Shown here piece by piece: positions 51,001-60,428 of a DNA stretch of 64,000 bases. A program made the translations under genes and the position numbers. Under the pieces are notes generated by a model. The model was not told the DNA's origin. It was given only the letters and a program-made list of their open reading frames with translations, and made no database searches. Numbering within the stretch: position 1 is the stretch's first letter; each line of letters starts with the position of its first letter. Source of the stretch: Atherinomorus stipes (lineage: Eukaryota; Chordata; Actinopteri; Atheriniformes; Atherinidae); assembly GCA_023101725.1 (NCBI GenBank), contig JALJCO010001435.1, positions 304,501 to 368,500 on the forward strand, given 5' to 3'.

Positions 51001-53004
51001 GCGGCTGCACTGGACAACGGGAACACACTATAACCGTGTTAGTGCGAAATACAGAGTTTGCACCAAACTCTCGAATTGGAAGGTTTTCCCATGAAGGATG
51101 CGAAGCTATTCAGACTTTCCTGGAGAGATCACATCTCCATCACCTTCTCCACTGTTTAGCAAAAACACCGTCAGATGAGATGAAGTCGAGGTTCATGTTC
51201 TGACTGATGCTTTGATGGTTTGCAGAAGAAGAAAATGCAGAAACATAAATGTAAATGAAAATAAATCCCGTTTTCATCTTGGTGGGGAGGCATGAGAAGC
51301 TCAGTGCATGATGGGAAGCAAGAGCTGGAAGTTCTCATCAGTTCTGCATAAACAGACTTCTTTTTTCCTTTATGTCTGCTGTTTCTATGTTTATTACATC
51401 ATTACATTCTGAAAAGAAAAACACCAGCAGAAAGACAGTATTTTTTCACTTGGCCCAAAACTTTGTGTGATCTTTGGTCCTCAAAACACCAAATATTGTC
51501 TTATGTAGACAACATAACACGTCCTCAAAATTATTCATACCCTCCAATCAAAAAAAATCAACTTTAAGAAAAATAAGATGAAATTGTAAAAAGTAATAAA
51601 TTAAAATTCTATCATGAGATTTTTTTATTTATTAATTTTTATTTATTATTAGTTTCTTGTTGAATTAATATTGTGAATTTAGCCTTTTCTGTAATTGGAG
51701 GGTATGAATAATTTCAAGGATGACTGCGTGTGTGTTTATATATTATATGTGTATGCATGTATGTATCAGCCCCCCCCCTCCCAACCTGGCTGGCTACTTC
51801 GACGTTATGGCTGGCTACTTGCTATCTCTGTGGAAAGCCCTGTATATGTCAATGTACAATTCAAGAAAAAGCTGACCCCGATAGCAACGACTACATACGT
51901 GTGTCAAGGACAGAAAGGCAGACAAGGCAGCGGAAGGTACAGACGCAATTTTGAGGGGAAAAACAAAGCTTAAAAACAAACAATTAGAGGATTCTGAAAT
52001 TAGTTGCCAACTATTTTGATAGTCGATGATTGGCAGCCCTATTCCACTCATGCATAAATATTTGACTTCTGAAGCTGAAGGGAAACTTTTAGAAATCATG
52101 AGTTATCCTGACACTTTAGGTTGTGTCGACTAAATCTGCTGTAGATTACTGAACTAGTTTAGTCATAAAACTCAAACTACATCAAAAAATTGCAGTCAAA
52201 GTTAACTCTAAAAGCTCATTCATACCCTACGGTAAATACAGATAAGGACACTTTCATCCGTATCCGAACATCGTTTCATCTGCTGGTATGTCCGCTGCGA
52301 GAGAGCTTACGAATCCGGAGTGCTCCGGACGAAACGAAGCAATACCACCGGAAATTTTGGCGGCAGTAGAGTCAGTTTCCCGATTTGTGAAAATCAACGA
52401 AGAAGAGTAGGGCAGGGCAAGAGTAGGGCATTTAAAAATGTCAAAAGTTTAAATTACTTTGGCCACTTAAGTGGTTGAACATGCCACCGCCTCACACACT
52501 TATTTTTTCCCACCTTTTCTGAAGCAGACGCAGCAAAACTGCTTCCTCAACCAACGCCACGTTCGCGATTGTCGATGGTGGTAAATTTCAATGCAACACT
52601 GCCCCCCTAGAGGGTGTACGGAGCAACATTCATAGCACTGAAACTGGACAGAGGTATGTACGCCAGCAACAAAGACATCTTTTGCTAAAGACGGGCCGAT
52701 TTCGTCCGTATTCGGAGGTATGAAGCTACCTTAAAGCTCTGGCAGTCACCCAGACTAGGACATCACACTGACTTCCATTCATTAACAGCCCAACCCAAAC
52801 CCAACCGACACAGCTTTGACCAACCAGCTCTGCATCATCACAACCAGCACAAGAAGTCTTGATCTAGACAACCAGCAAAAGTCCTGAACGAGCATGAATA
52901 AATAAATAAAAGAGAATAGATCCCACACATGCACACACCTCTACCTTGGCGGGCTGGGGTGTGGAGAAGTTAAGCCAGGCAGGGACAAAGTCATGCTGCG
53001 CCAT
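27034..53004 (-). CDS. gpbp1l1: GPBP1L1, vasculin-like GC-rich promoter binding protein 1-like 1 (10 coding exons)
   Basis: Vasculin-family nuclear protein; the paralogue GPBP1 binds GC-rich promoters. Minus-strand exons, 5' to 3': 53004-52945, 43443-43314, 35278-34950, 34787-34712, 34609-34413, 34307-34164, 33746-33591, 33462-33338, 33243-33141, 27204-27034. GT-AG junctions and phases fit; total 1491 nt (496 aa; human about 474). It starts MAQHDFVPAWLNFSTPQPAK, the family N-terminus, at 53004 after an upstream acceptor at 53060, so a 5' non-coding exon exists. Conserved blocks are SRRRHNSSDGFFNNG (about 43-57), LLLRHDSVDSG (72-82), EEDFPSLNPE (about 170-179), KMLVIKKVSKEDPSTAF (about 209-225), STTPPIDIAPSRL, RKSEFL, and LEAEHRLLKAMGWQEYPEN near 402-420. 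The C-terminus is Ser/Glu/Asp-rich, ending DDDDCIKS instead of the DDDAWK seen in mammals. A second vasculin-family paralogue (GPBP1) is less likely given the synteny and sequence. Confidence 0.94.
27461..28334. mobile_element. hAT-like element with exact 8-bp target duplication
   Basis: Exact GTATTTGG at 27453-27460 and 28335-28342 flanks ends TAGGGGTGTTTGATA and GGACATCCCTA. A second palindromic element is nested at 27980-28316. GPBP1L1 last intron. Confidence 0.85.
27980..28316. mobile_element. Nested palindromic element, about 56-bp inverted ends
   Basis: 27981-28036 and 28260-28315 are near-perfect reverse complements, beginning CCTGGTACACCAGCCTGAC and ending TCAGGCTGCTGTACCAGG. Non-coding core. 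Superfamily not decided; the target duplication is not clear. Confidence 0.8.
28350..28850 (-). pseudogene. Decayed Tc1/mariner transposase fragment
   Basis: On the minus strand the order of words resembles a Tc1-like transposase: FGHMRQRL, a FMFGGVSEAFEPRTPSS stretch (aligning with the usual YVWR..GEAYNPKNTIPT region), then GAAGCATGG-like and TGGTGCTTCGCACAAAGTGAA DNA words. The frame is shifted and interrupted, and the catalytic core is incomplete. Recognition is from family knowledge; no search was run. GPBP1L1 last intron. Confidence 0.6.
28845..29015. repeat. GGTGGGGAACC-family element copy
   Basis: Contains ACACACCTGATCCATATGAA, mirrored by TTAAATCAGGTGTGCTGG, and ends with CAGGGTTCCCCACCACCG. 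Related to 23098-23275. Confidence 0.5.
29136..29777. mobile_element. hAT-like element with exact 8-bp target duplication
   Basis: Exact TTGCACAT at 29128-29135 and 29778-29785. Ends TAGGGGTGTGCCAAAGTATC and CACCTAGTGATTCCCAGCCCTA. AT-rich interior with TATCG words, no transposase. GPBP1L1 last intron. Confidence 0.85.
31368..31566 (-). mobile_element. Possible tRNA-derived SINE or SINE-like repeat
   Basis: On the minus strand GGGTTGAGTCCC resembles a Pol III B box, preceded by GTGAGCAGCCTGGTGGTAA as a degenerate A-box region. The downstream part holds GACCCCTGAGCAAGGTCC, a word common in fish repeats. No clear target duplication. Confidence 0.45.
32255..33000. repeat. Possible diverged hAT-like remnant
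   Basis: Starts CTAGGCATGTAACTATATG with ATCACGGTTATCGATATTATC nearby, typical of fish hAT ends. The right end near 32950-32995 (GTATATCCCGATTTATC) is only weakly inverted. Confidence 0.35.
33249..33275. repeat. A27 homopolymer at a GPBP1L1 splice acceptor
   Basis: On the coding (minus) strand this is T27 followed by G and TTAG, forming the polypyrimidine tract of the acceptor for exon 33243-33141. Confidence 0.9.
35550..35820. repeat. Purine-rich GAAA/GA tract
   Basis: About 270 bases of almost pure purine on the plus strand, with a repeated unit containing GAATTGATATGAGAAA and a terminal GA microsatellite. GPBP1L1 intron 2. Confidence 0.85.
36278..36301. repeat. G6-A-G17 run
   Basis: Homopurine G tract, a potential quadruplex former and a likely sequencing-error hotspot. 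Confidence 0.9.
36310..37090. other. GPBP1L1 intron 2, nothing recognised
   Basis: Non-coding, with no repeat ends seen. Confidence 0.4.
37157..37680. repeat. Diverged tandem duplication, period about 340 bp
   Basis: 37165-37345 and 37508-37680 share GCTTCTTAAGGGCAC, CACTGGCCAATG-like, CATGGCTGTCATCAC, TTCTGGCCTAACCATCAATA and TTTTAACCCTTTAA in the same order. CTTAAGAAGCTATGAGGG near 38510 is an inverted match to the start, so the whole block (37157-38530) may be one element. Confidence 0.7.
38876..40568. mobile_element. Inverted-end element CAGGGCTGTACG (about 1.7 kb)
   Basis: The ends CAGGGCTGTACGCTT and GCACTGTACAGCCCTG are inverted, and both subterminal regions carry GGAGCA/TGCTCC words. 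The flanks share GAAGT (38871-38875 and 40569-40573). No transposase frame. GPBP1L1 intron 2. Confidence 0.65.
41372..42770. mobile_element. Nested TTAA-flanked element with internal duplication
   Basis: TTAA at both edges (41372-41375 and 42767-42770), with ends AGGAGCTGTATCATG and CATGATAGGGCTCCT. This fits the Kolobok or piggyBac type. Two copies of a roughly 200-bp unit lie at about 41670-41872 and 41883-42080. Confidence 0.8.
41670..42080 (+). repeat. Tandem duplication of about 200 bp with a short acidic reading frame
   Basis: Both units contain GTATGCGCTCGACCCAGAGT and GAAGTATACGCAGTACCACA. From ATG at 41681 the first unit reads ELYALDPESDMEFEVYAVPQ before a stop; the second unit is out of frame. 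It may be the remains of a transposon-encoded protein (inference). Confidence 0.8.
43889..44150. repeat. Truncated copy of the element at 18607-18985
   Basis: Begins AGGGATATACAATATCC and shares several 12-18 base words with the 18.6 kb copy. The right end is missing. Confidence 0.6.
44150..45465. other. GPBP1L1 intron 1, nothing recognised
   Basis: Non-coding, with moderately even composition. No repeat ends or exon signals identified. Confidence 0.4.
45471..46008. mobile_element. Composite GGGATGCA element, copy 3 (left-truncated)
   Basis: Starts inside the outer element (TGTTTCTAAAGTCTAAAAAA) and carries the nested element at 45549-45850 with ends TAGGGGTGGGAATAAAT and TTTTTCCCACCCCTA. 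It ends ATATCGTGCATCCCTA. Confidence 0.7.
46908..47566. mobile_element. Composite GGGATGCACGATA element, copy 4
   Basis: Inverted ends TAGGGATGCACGATACTGG and ATATCGTGCATCCCTA. Flanks CTAAATAC and CAAAACAC match 6 of 8. A nested element lies at 47069-47385. Confidence 0.75.
48180..48270 (-). mobile_element. Degenerate fragment of the tRNA-derived SINE at 59944-60140
   Basis: On the minus strand GGTTTGAATCCC is a B-box relic, and the following CTTGCTACACATC stretch aligns with TTGCTGCATGTC of the intact SINE. The A box is not recognisable. Confidence 0.5.
49114..50694. mobile_element. Nested CpG-rich element, 1.6 kb
   Basis: The ends AAGCCAGGATCAAACTACAC and GGTTTGAACCAGGCTT are inverted. 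Both subterminal regions hold repeated TCACACTACA / TCACATTACACGG words and many CG dinucleotides. No recognised protein. Confidence 0.6.
51528..51728. mobile_element. Short Tc1/mariner-type element
   Basis: The ends GTCCTCAAAATTATTCATAC and GGTATGAATAATTTCAAGGA are inverted and belong to the 12787/58850 family. Confidence 0.65.
52213..52735. mobile_element. Inverted-end element CATTCATACC
   Basis: Left CTCATTCATACCCTACGG mirrors right CGGAGGTATGAAGCTACC. AAAGCTC flanks both sides. The interior has paired TCCGTATYCG words. GPBP1L1 intron 1. Confidence 0.5.
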
Positions 53005-53064
53005 TTAGGTCCAGTGTTTCCGGTCAGTGGATCGAGGCATCAAACCTCATGGCCAGGATCTGAT

Positions 53065-56000
53065 AAAAAAAGAGAGAAAGAGGGGAAAAAAAGGTGCATT
53101 TTTAACATTTCACAACTGAAAAAAACGGGTAATAAAAATCCATGTCCATTTTGGATAATATGTCATCTGTTTTAAGTCATGTGTCTGCCATCAATAACTT
53201 TGAAATTCACAGCAGAAAGGGCTCCCACAGGACGAGCCAAAGACGAGACCTATTCTTAGCAGAAAACAACAAAGCTGCACTTGCTGCAGCTGTGAAGTTG
53301 ATAACTTGTCGACAGCTTGAATAGAAATCATGAAATATTCTTTTGGAAAATAAGTTTGTAATATAAATAGCATAGTGCTTTAATAAAACCAATAATTTTG
53401 GCTTTAAAATGTGTATCATAGGAGTTGAATTAACGCCTCTAATCTTGTGAGAACAGCTGAAAACATCTGTCCTGTCCAACGAGGTGAAATTTGAACATTA
53501 CCCCAGAGTTTGTGGCTCTGAAGTCCTCTGCCTCCTCTCTCGGTCTGGCTAGGCTTGGTTCCTCAGGCCTGTTGGCACTGATCACAGTGTGTGTGCGCTG
53601 ACAGACGGGGAGCAGCACGCCAAAAACCCCCACTTGCCTCCGCCAGGACAGTGCAGCCCCTTTCTCCAGAGGCAGATCCCTTCGTCCAGGGTGAATCACT
53701 TAGGAGTCGCGTAAAAAAAAAGTTTGCAGGAATGATCTGGAATGGAGATCCAGAGAGCTGGCCAAGCAGGAAGGAAGGAAGATGTTTGAAGCTGAAGCAA
53801 AAGAGGTCTACGAGGGGCAGGTTTTCCTTCTTCCAAAAATTCAAAGCAGTCCTTCTAGCGGTCACGTCTCCGGCAAAAACTATCAAACTTTTATTGCTGG
53901 CTTGTTGAATCCTTCAGTGTTTACTGTCATGAATAAAACTCAAAACAAGTTTGGACTTGATGCTGATTGGCAAAAAGGAATTGATGCAACAGGTGATTTG
54001 TCCCTAGTGGTGATGAAAAGCCAACCCGTCTTATTTCAACTTAAGGAAAGAGTCTGAAAATCGTCCGCCCTGAAACATGGACAGTAATTGTTCAACAGTT
54101 CCACTTTGACACCAGATATAGGAAGAGAGACAGGTGTTGTCCTGCCACACTGTACGCCAGTATGCGTCTCAATCGATTCACCTTTCACCGAATCATTTTA
54201 AGATCTACTTGATCGCATGCAAAAGAGAAAAAAATAATTCATAGACAGTCTTTCATTGGCAATGGAGGTCACTGGAAACCACTGCTCACCTCATTAAACT
54301 GGTGAAAAAGACTGTCTTCAATCGAAGAAAAATAATGAGCAAAAAGTTTCAAAGTCACATGACAATGAAAGAGGTAAAGCCCTATGTTACATCGCTGTCA
54401 TTTTCAGTTAGGGTTAGTGAAGTATGGATGTCGCTGAACAGTGCATCGTCACACCAGTTCTACTTTTGTGTGTTTTACAATCACATTTGTAACACGCCCA
54501 TTTATTTAGCCCAATTTCTCTGACCGAAGCAGACAGAGAATTCAACTCTGATTTCATAGATATGCGAGGTCAAAAGTCAAAAGGCCTTCATAAGCATCCC
54601 TTAGCAACAACTAAACTTGTCCAAAAGAGAAAAATAAACCCTGAAGAAATGCTTGATCAATTTCTTTTACTGATCAGGAAAAATAGAAACAAAAACAGCA
54701 TGCATCCAAAATTTGTAAAAATAGGACTTTCCTTTCCTCCTTTGAACACGATATTGTTCGCTCCCTCGCAAAAAAAAAAAAAAAAAAGAAGAAAAAAAAA
54801 AAGGAAGTAAAATTCAGTGCAGTTGTCAGTTTTCTTGCTGATGGTTCACAGGTATGTGCACAAGACCAGACTGGATCTGCAAAAAACAAAAATCAGGAAA
54901 ATTACTTTAATACTGCAGATTCTGACATAAATAGTAACTTTAATCAAAAAGACTGCTGAAAAAAAAACTTTATCAAAGACACAAATATTGAAAACATTTC
55001 TGTTCAAGTTTACATTTGTTGTGCAAGCTTAATTTCAATATGATGGTCGTCTGTCAATAGGTAACGTGCACAAAACACAGACAGTTTTATTGCAACTTTA
55101 ACAACCTCCCCTCAAATATCTTTAAATTAAGGCTAAATGAGGCTTTCATTACAAAAATTGCAAGTTAAAACCAGCAATTTCCTTAATTTTTTCTTAAATT
55201 TTTGCAGCTAGAAACTAAGGCATGTAAGACTTTTCTAAAAAAAGCTTCTCCTTCACTGAATACTCCTGTCAGAAACCCAAAATAGATTTAAATTTAAGAC
55301 ACATCAAACCCTATAAAGAAACTGCTTTGAAACTTCTAATAGAATTTGAGAGGTATGAGGAGACAAAAGTCAGGACCGAGTGGATCCATTTCACACTGAA
55401 AGCTGCCTCTTTCATATAATTCTGTCGGCTTATGCACGTGAAATATTTATACCAGCGCAAAAATAACACGAACACCATCTTCTTCAGCCCTTCTGCCCAT
55501 AACTGCTGCATATCTAAACTGGGCCCAGTAGCGTTTGTAAATGTGATAAATTAAGGTTAAAATCCCAGTCCGCAATTGTTCAAACATGCGTTGCATTGCG
55601 GGATTAAACCTGCCCCAAAATGCAAGCTTTTTGCACAAACTCGCAGCGACTGTTAAATGTAGTGTCACTGAACTATATTACGTAACAGCTCATCATCAAT
55701 GAGCTGGACACGGGCTACAATGTGCAGCACAAACATTTACTTAACTGTGAAACAACGCTCACGCGAATAACGACACCACTGCAGCTGTGTGTAAGAGTAG
55801 TCCGTTTAACATTAGCATAAAGTAAGCGAAGCCCACATGCCTACAAACACTGCAGCACACCAATTCAATAGTTACGTTACACGCACGTTTCGCCAAGCTA
55901 GCAGGCTAAATGATATGCTTTGAAGTACACCACGGTAATTAAATAAACAAAGCAGCCGTGGTGTTTCTCAACTAGTGTGCATAAATCATCAAACAATAAC

Positions 56001-56250
56001 CGCGTTAAATCTATCTCAACTCCTTTGCTAGCAAACTCTGTGCAATTAACCAAGGTTCAAGTTAGCCTAGCAATTGTTAGCCGAGAGCTGACGATACTTA
56101 GCCTGCTAAGTCGCCCAAAGAGAACTATGAAGCATTTTAAATGAGTTAATGCAACCAGCGGGTTTACCCAAGCAAAAACATGTTCAATGTTCTCAAATAG
56201 CCTAAAACGATCCATTTAAGCAACTGTCACAAGCATACAAAAGAGGTAAA
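53065..56250. other. GPBP1L1 5' intron, no exon identified
   Basis: The acceptor for exon 53059-52945 lies at 53060-53061, so this is intronic to GPBP1L1. Several short frames at 53.4-54.1 kb have no family resemblance. An impure A-rich run lies at 54771-54806. Confidence 0.45.
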
Positions 56251-56518
56251 CAGACCTGGTTTGGTTGGAACAACACTGTTTCAAAATGGCTACCTTAGCA
56301 GCGGTAGCACACATTTATCTACTCGCTAAGTGCTAGCGAGCTAACTTGCAGTATTTCATGACGATGCCGCATACCTTAGAGCAAGATAGTCCCAGATGGA
56401 AAATGCTTCGGATACATTTAAAGTCTGCAATCACTTAACAGAACTATTCTTTTTCGCAACTACAAACTTCTTCGTGAATAGGGCTGTCGATGTTTGTTTG
56501 GGTTTTAGGTGCGCTTAC

Positions 56519-56960
56519 CACTGGCGCTGGCACTGAGGGATTCGAACAGACTCGACTGCGCTGCGTTCAAGAGCTCTCCTAATTATGCAACTTAGCCAAG
56601 TCTCAAGGTGCTTTACACTCCCAAATGTCGGATTAATACAGTCTCTAAAAACGCATTTATATCTTAATATGGGAATAATAAAGTACCCGAAACTCTTAGG
56701 TAATATTTACGAAAGCATTTGAAAACGTTTGATTAATAATGTGCTGATAATACTAATAGTAAGAATTTGTCACTCTGAACACAACTTAGTACGTCCCCGC
56801 CACCGAAAGCCAGACCAGTCGAGACCAGAATCTGTCTCGCTCAGCGCGAGAAGACAGGCATTTAATCGAGTACCGATAAAATGGCAGCAACGAAACGACC
56901 TCTACTTTAGTTAGAAGCCGTTAACTTTGTTTTTATTGATAATATTTTACCATCTCAGAC
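56519..56960. promoter_or_regulatory. Probable bidirectional promoter between GPBP1L1 and TMEM69
   Basis: GPBP1L1 (-) and TMEM69 (+) point away from each other here. On the minus strand a strong donor (CAGTG|GTAAGCGC, exon edge 56519) suggests a GPBP1L1 non-coding first exon upstream of it, near 56520-56620. A second possible donor, TCTAAG|GTATGC, lies at 56375. On the plus strand a donor CAAG|GTATTT near 56963 could end the TMEM69 first exon. AAAATGGCAGC near 56879 resembles a YY1 site. No TATA box is evident. Exon starts are inferred, not seen. Confidence 0.45.
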
Positions 56961-57174
56961 AAGGTATTTACTGTAAAAACTGTTAAAGTGCAACGTTTAA
57001 GTACCTGTGCCTCATTCGGTTAAGTTTAAAGGTTGTTACACCAGGATAGCTTTTCATTGCATCAGGTTGAGAATGCTAAAATTGATAGCAACTTTAGCTT
57101 GGCGTGCTCACATATATGTTGTGGATATTGAGTGTGTTTTAAGAGTAACAGTATGTGTCTTTTGCAGGTTGAAA

Positions 57175-58033
57175 ATGATAAGAGTTGCATCTGGAAGACG
57201 GATAATATCTGGGGTAAGAATGAAACGGCATGTCTTAGCTGATAAATATAGCTTATAAATGCAAAAGCATTAGGTTTTTCCAGAGGATTATGTTGCAAGA
57301 TAATTTTCTTTTTCTGTTATTGTCTCAGATTCCGGTGTGGAGATGTGTCCAGCAGATAGTCAAGGCACCAGGCTGCACAGCAAAAACCCTGCAGCAGTTT
57401 CATGTCCACGCCTCTGTGTTTATGCCACACAGAGTCCCTTCCACCAACAGGTTGTTGGGGATCAGGTCTGTGAGCTGGCATGCATCGCGTCTTTGCCACG
57501 GGGATTCACGAGACTCTTCAAATCAGGGCAGCAGCAAAGAGGGTTTTAGCATGAAGGCGCTGGCCCAGGCGCCCAAACCTGCTCTGTACCTGGGTTTTTC
57601 TGGGCTCATCCCCTTCCTGTCTGCCCCTCTGCTGATGGCTGCCACACAGTCCTTCTACCCTGAAGTTGCATTTGCTCAGATGGCGTATGGCGCCTCTATA
57701 GTATCCTTCCTTGGAGGTGCTCGCTGGGGATTCGCCATCCCTCCTGGTAGTCCTGCCCAGCCAGACTGGATGAACTTGGGTAACAGCGTGATGCCATCAC
57801 TTGTCGCCTGGTTGGCACTTCTCTGCAGGGACAGTTTCACCGAAGGAGCCCTTGTAGTGATGATGGGGCTGGGTCTGTCGCTGCATTACGACCTGATCTT
57901 GCTGCCTGGCTACCCTGCCTGGTTCAAAGCCATGAGGACTGTCCTAACTCTGGTTGCCACCTTCTCACTGGTTGCTACTCTGGCAATTAAGAATTTCTGC
58001 ACTGAGAGAAAAATCAAAGACATTCAGAAGTGA
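57175..58033 (+). CDS. tmem69: TMEM69, multi-pass transmembrane protein 69 (2 coding exons)
   Basis: Small membrane protein of the DUF3429 family; molecular function unknown. Coding exons 57175-57213 and 57329-58033 give 247 aa. The first exon follows an acceptor TTTTGCAG at 57167 and encodes MIRVASGRRIISG. The second follows TTGTCTCAG at 57328 and continues IPVWRCVQQ in the same phase. A longer in-frame ATG at 57290 lies inside the intron and is not the start. The first ~90 residues are basic and poorly conserved, consistent with a mitochondrial targeting segment (inference). The core has KPALYLGFSGLIPF at about 96-109, QMAYGASIVSFLGGARWGFA at 130-149 and LLPGYPAWFKA at 204-214, all matching TMEM69. 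About five hydrophobic segments lie at 97-118, 127-146, 164-179, 186-205 and 214-233. AATAAA at 58072-58077 lies 39 bases past the stop. Confidence 0.93.
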
Positions 58034-58167
58034 TTTAAGGGAAGATTTTGTTCACAGAACCACCTATATTTAATAAAGATGCAAAGTTCATTCAGGATGT
58101 GACAGTTGATTAAGTCTGGCAATTTACAGAACCAATTTAGTAACTTTTAAGAGGTTACTGGCACTTA

Positions 58168-58450
58168 CAGTGGTGCAAAAAAGTACATTGCCCCTGCAAG
58201 ATGAGAGAGGTCTGCAATTTTCAACTATGAGACCAAATGAGGGGAAAAATCCAGGAAATCACATATGTAGGATTTTTCAAGACTTTATTTGCAAATAATG
58301 GTGGAAAATAAGTATTTGGCCGATAATAAAAATTAAACTCAATATTGTCTAACATTGTTGGCAATGACAGGTCAAACGTAGAAAATTACAGACCTCTCTC
58401 ATCTTTCTAAGTAGGAAAAATCTTAAAATAATACTTTTTTTGCCCCACTG
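58168..58450. mobile_element. Mariner-type non-autonomous element
   Basis: Flanked by TA on both sides. The ends CAGTGGTGCAAAAAAGTAC and TTTTTTTGCCCCACTG are inverted, with inner GAGAGAGGTCTGCAATTTT mirrored by AAAATTACAGACCTCTCTC. It starts about 90 bases past the TMEM69 poly(A) signal. Confidence 0.85.
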
Positions 58451-58849
58451 TAAATTTATCAATATTTTTCATTTTCTGGACAAATGTGGGGTTTTTTTTA
58501 AACCATAAATTGCTTTTAAAATTGCTCTCTGTTTAGAAAGTTTTTAGAAAAAGAGACAAATATTCACCTGTGAGGACCCAAATGGCAGCCTCTGTATCAA
58601 GTCCAATTCAATCACTTTATATAGTACCTTTAAACAACAGGAAGCCTCCAAAGTGCTGCACAGAAATAAAATTCCAAGAAAATAAAATAAAATCACAATG
58701 ATGATAAAACAGAATATATAAACACCTAAAAATATTTTTAAAAAGAAAAAAACAAAATAAAATACAGAGGACCACACAACTCACACAATGTTAAAAGCCA
58801 CTGAATAAAAATGCATTTTAAGACGAGACTGCATGTACAGTATAATATA

Positions 58850-59379
58850 CAGTCAAAATTATTTATACCCTCCAATTAAAGGAAATGCAAAATTTCCAAT
58901 AATTATACAAATAAGCAAATTTTAAAAAGAAATAAATTTACAAAATTATCACTGAGTGAAATAAAATATTGCTTTTGAATTGTTGTCAAAAATAATATTT
59001 TTTAAAAAAAACCTGTTCCACACAAATTCAAGCACATTGCTCATGAACAGTGGACCAACATACCTGTCCACAGGTGCAGATGTCTTTTTGAACGTTACAG
59101 AAAACACCTGATTGCAGTGATTGCCTAAAAGCGTTGCGCAACAAAATTTTATCTTTGGAGCCCCATCATGCTTGTTTATTATTTAAAATTTTTGTTTGTT
59201 TTTAATATTTCTGTTGAACAACAATTCAAATCAATGCCATGATTTTCATTTTTAAAAATTATGTACAATTACTTTGTTCAGTTCCAACTCATTTCACAGA
59301 CGGCTGATTTTTTTTTCCTTATTCATTTTTAATAATAAAAAAAATTAAAATAGGATGTGAATAAAATTGAGGACGACTG
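58850..59379. mobile_element. Tc1/mariner-type element with TA flanks
   Basis: TA-CAGTCAAAATTATTTATACC at the left and TGAATAAAATTGAGGACGACTG-TA at the right. The interior shares AACAGTGGACCAA, CCTGTC..CAGGTG and GAAAACACCTGATTGCAGTG with the 12.8 and 25.8 kb copies. Confidence 0.8.
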
Positions 59380-59943
59380 TATACACTACCAGTTAAAAGT
59401 TATCACTGGTTTAAAGTGTGTTCAAACTTAATAACAGGTTTTCTAAAGGAATTCAAGGCTTTAGTTTTTGTACCACAAACATGCAAGAATTTTTTTCTTT
59501 ATTTGTATGGCACCAATCAACAAATTAAGGAATCTAAAAGCACTTTTGCAGACACAGTCTAGTTCAACAGAATTAATTGTAGTTCAATTATAACTGAACT
59601 AATCTATCATATGATCAGCAATTGTTCTTTAATTCATAAAGATAATCAAAGGAACTGCATCAAATCTCCCCGAGTCCTCCATCATGAGCATGTGTGGGAC
59701 AGTAGGCGACAGTGGAGAGGAAAAATCTCCAGGAGAACCGGTGTTCTGTCGAAACGTGGTACCGCAGACTGAAATTACATCATCAGTTGATTTGCGGTAC
59801 CCTTTCCAAATATAATGCCGCACGTAAATTTCATTCAATTCACAGTTTTGGCCAGTCAGCAATAGTTAGTTAGTTAGCGTAGTTAGATAGTTAGTGAGAG
59901 AGGTTAAGTGTTTGAAGATTATTGATCTTTTATGAACTAGTGT

Positions 59944-60140
59944 TTTTTTTTTTAAAGGATTTTATGGGCACCAGTGGCCTTTATATGACAGTGTACAATG
60001 ACAGGAAAGGAGCAGAGAGAGTGGGGAGTGACATGCAGCAAATGGACCTGGACCAGGAATCGAACCGGGGCTGACTGCTAAGGAACTGTGCCTCTGTTCA
60101 TGGGGCGGCTGCTCAACCAACTGAGCTAATCACTGCCCCA
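59944..60140 (-). mobile_element. Intact tRNA-derived SINE with 17-bp target duplication
   Basis: Read on the minus strand, the head carries an A box TAGCTCAGTTGG (60128-60117) and a B box GGTTCGATTCC (60066-60056), the Pol III promoter of a tRNA. It is followed by a body and an A-rich tail (the T run at 59944). The perfect direct repeat CTTTTATGAACTAGTGT flanks it at 59927-59943 and 60141-60157, the mark of LINE-driven retroposition. Confidence 0.9.
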
Positions 60141-60194
60141 CTTTTATGAACTAGTGTCTTACATGACGGTTTTAAGAAATGACATCATGGGTGT

Positions 60195-60428
60195 TTAAGG
60201 TGCAGTGTATAACAAAACCAAAGTCAACGGCAGAAAAATGAGATATATATTTAAAAACATTGTTTCTATTGATGTGTAACTGCCCCACTGGAATAGCTGT
60301 TATGCACTTATTTTCTTAGAATGAGCCATTTTTATCTACCTCGCTGTGGGAGCACAGGCTGTACATGGAGGCTGCCATATTTGTGCCGCCATTCTTACTA
60401 CTGTGTCTCTGAATGGACAAAACAATAA
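60195..60428 (+). mobile_element. TTAA-type element, left part, split by an insertion
   Basis: Starts TTAA-GGTGCAGTGTAT and shares the TTCTTAGAATGAGCCATTTT and GAATGGACAAAACAAT blocks with the 24988 copy. The continuation (ATGTGTAGTGAGAACC) resumes at about 62749, after the insertion 60429-62743. Confidence 0.6.

Larger units (their letters stand above)
48753..52041. mobile_element. 3.3-kb hAT-like element with exact 8-bp duplication
   Basis: Exact TTCCACTC at 48745-48752 and 52042-52049. Ends TAGGGCTGACACAAACAATT and GATGATTGGCAGCCCTA. It holds nested elements at 49114-50694 and 51528-51728. No transposase reading frame of useful length. GPBP1L1 intron 1. Confidence 0.85.

Noticed and set aside
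53439..54057. Overlapping 86-107 residue frames on both strands
   Set aside because: No recognisable domain; they lie in the GPBP1L1 5' intron, and a non-coding or alternative exon cannot be shown by eye.
57290..57328. Upstream ATG in frame with TMEM69
   Set aside because: It lies in the intron before the acceptor at 57328; the exon at 57175-57213 gives a better start with matching phase.
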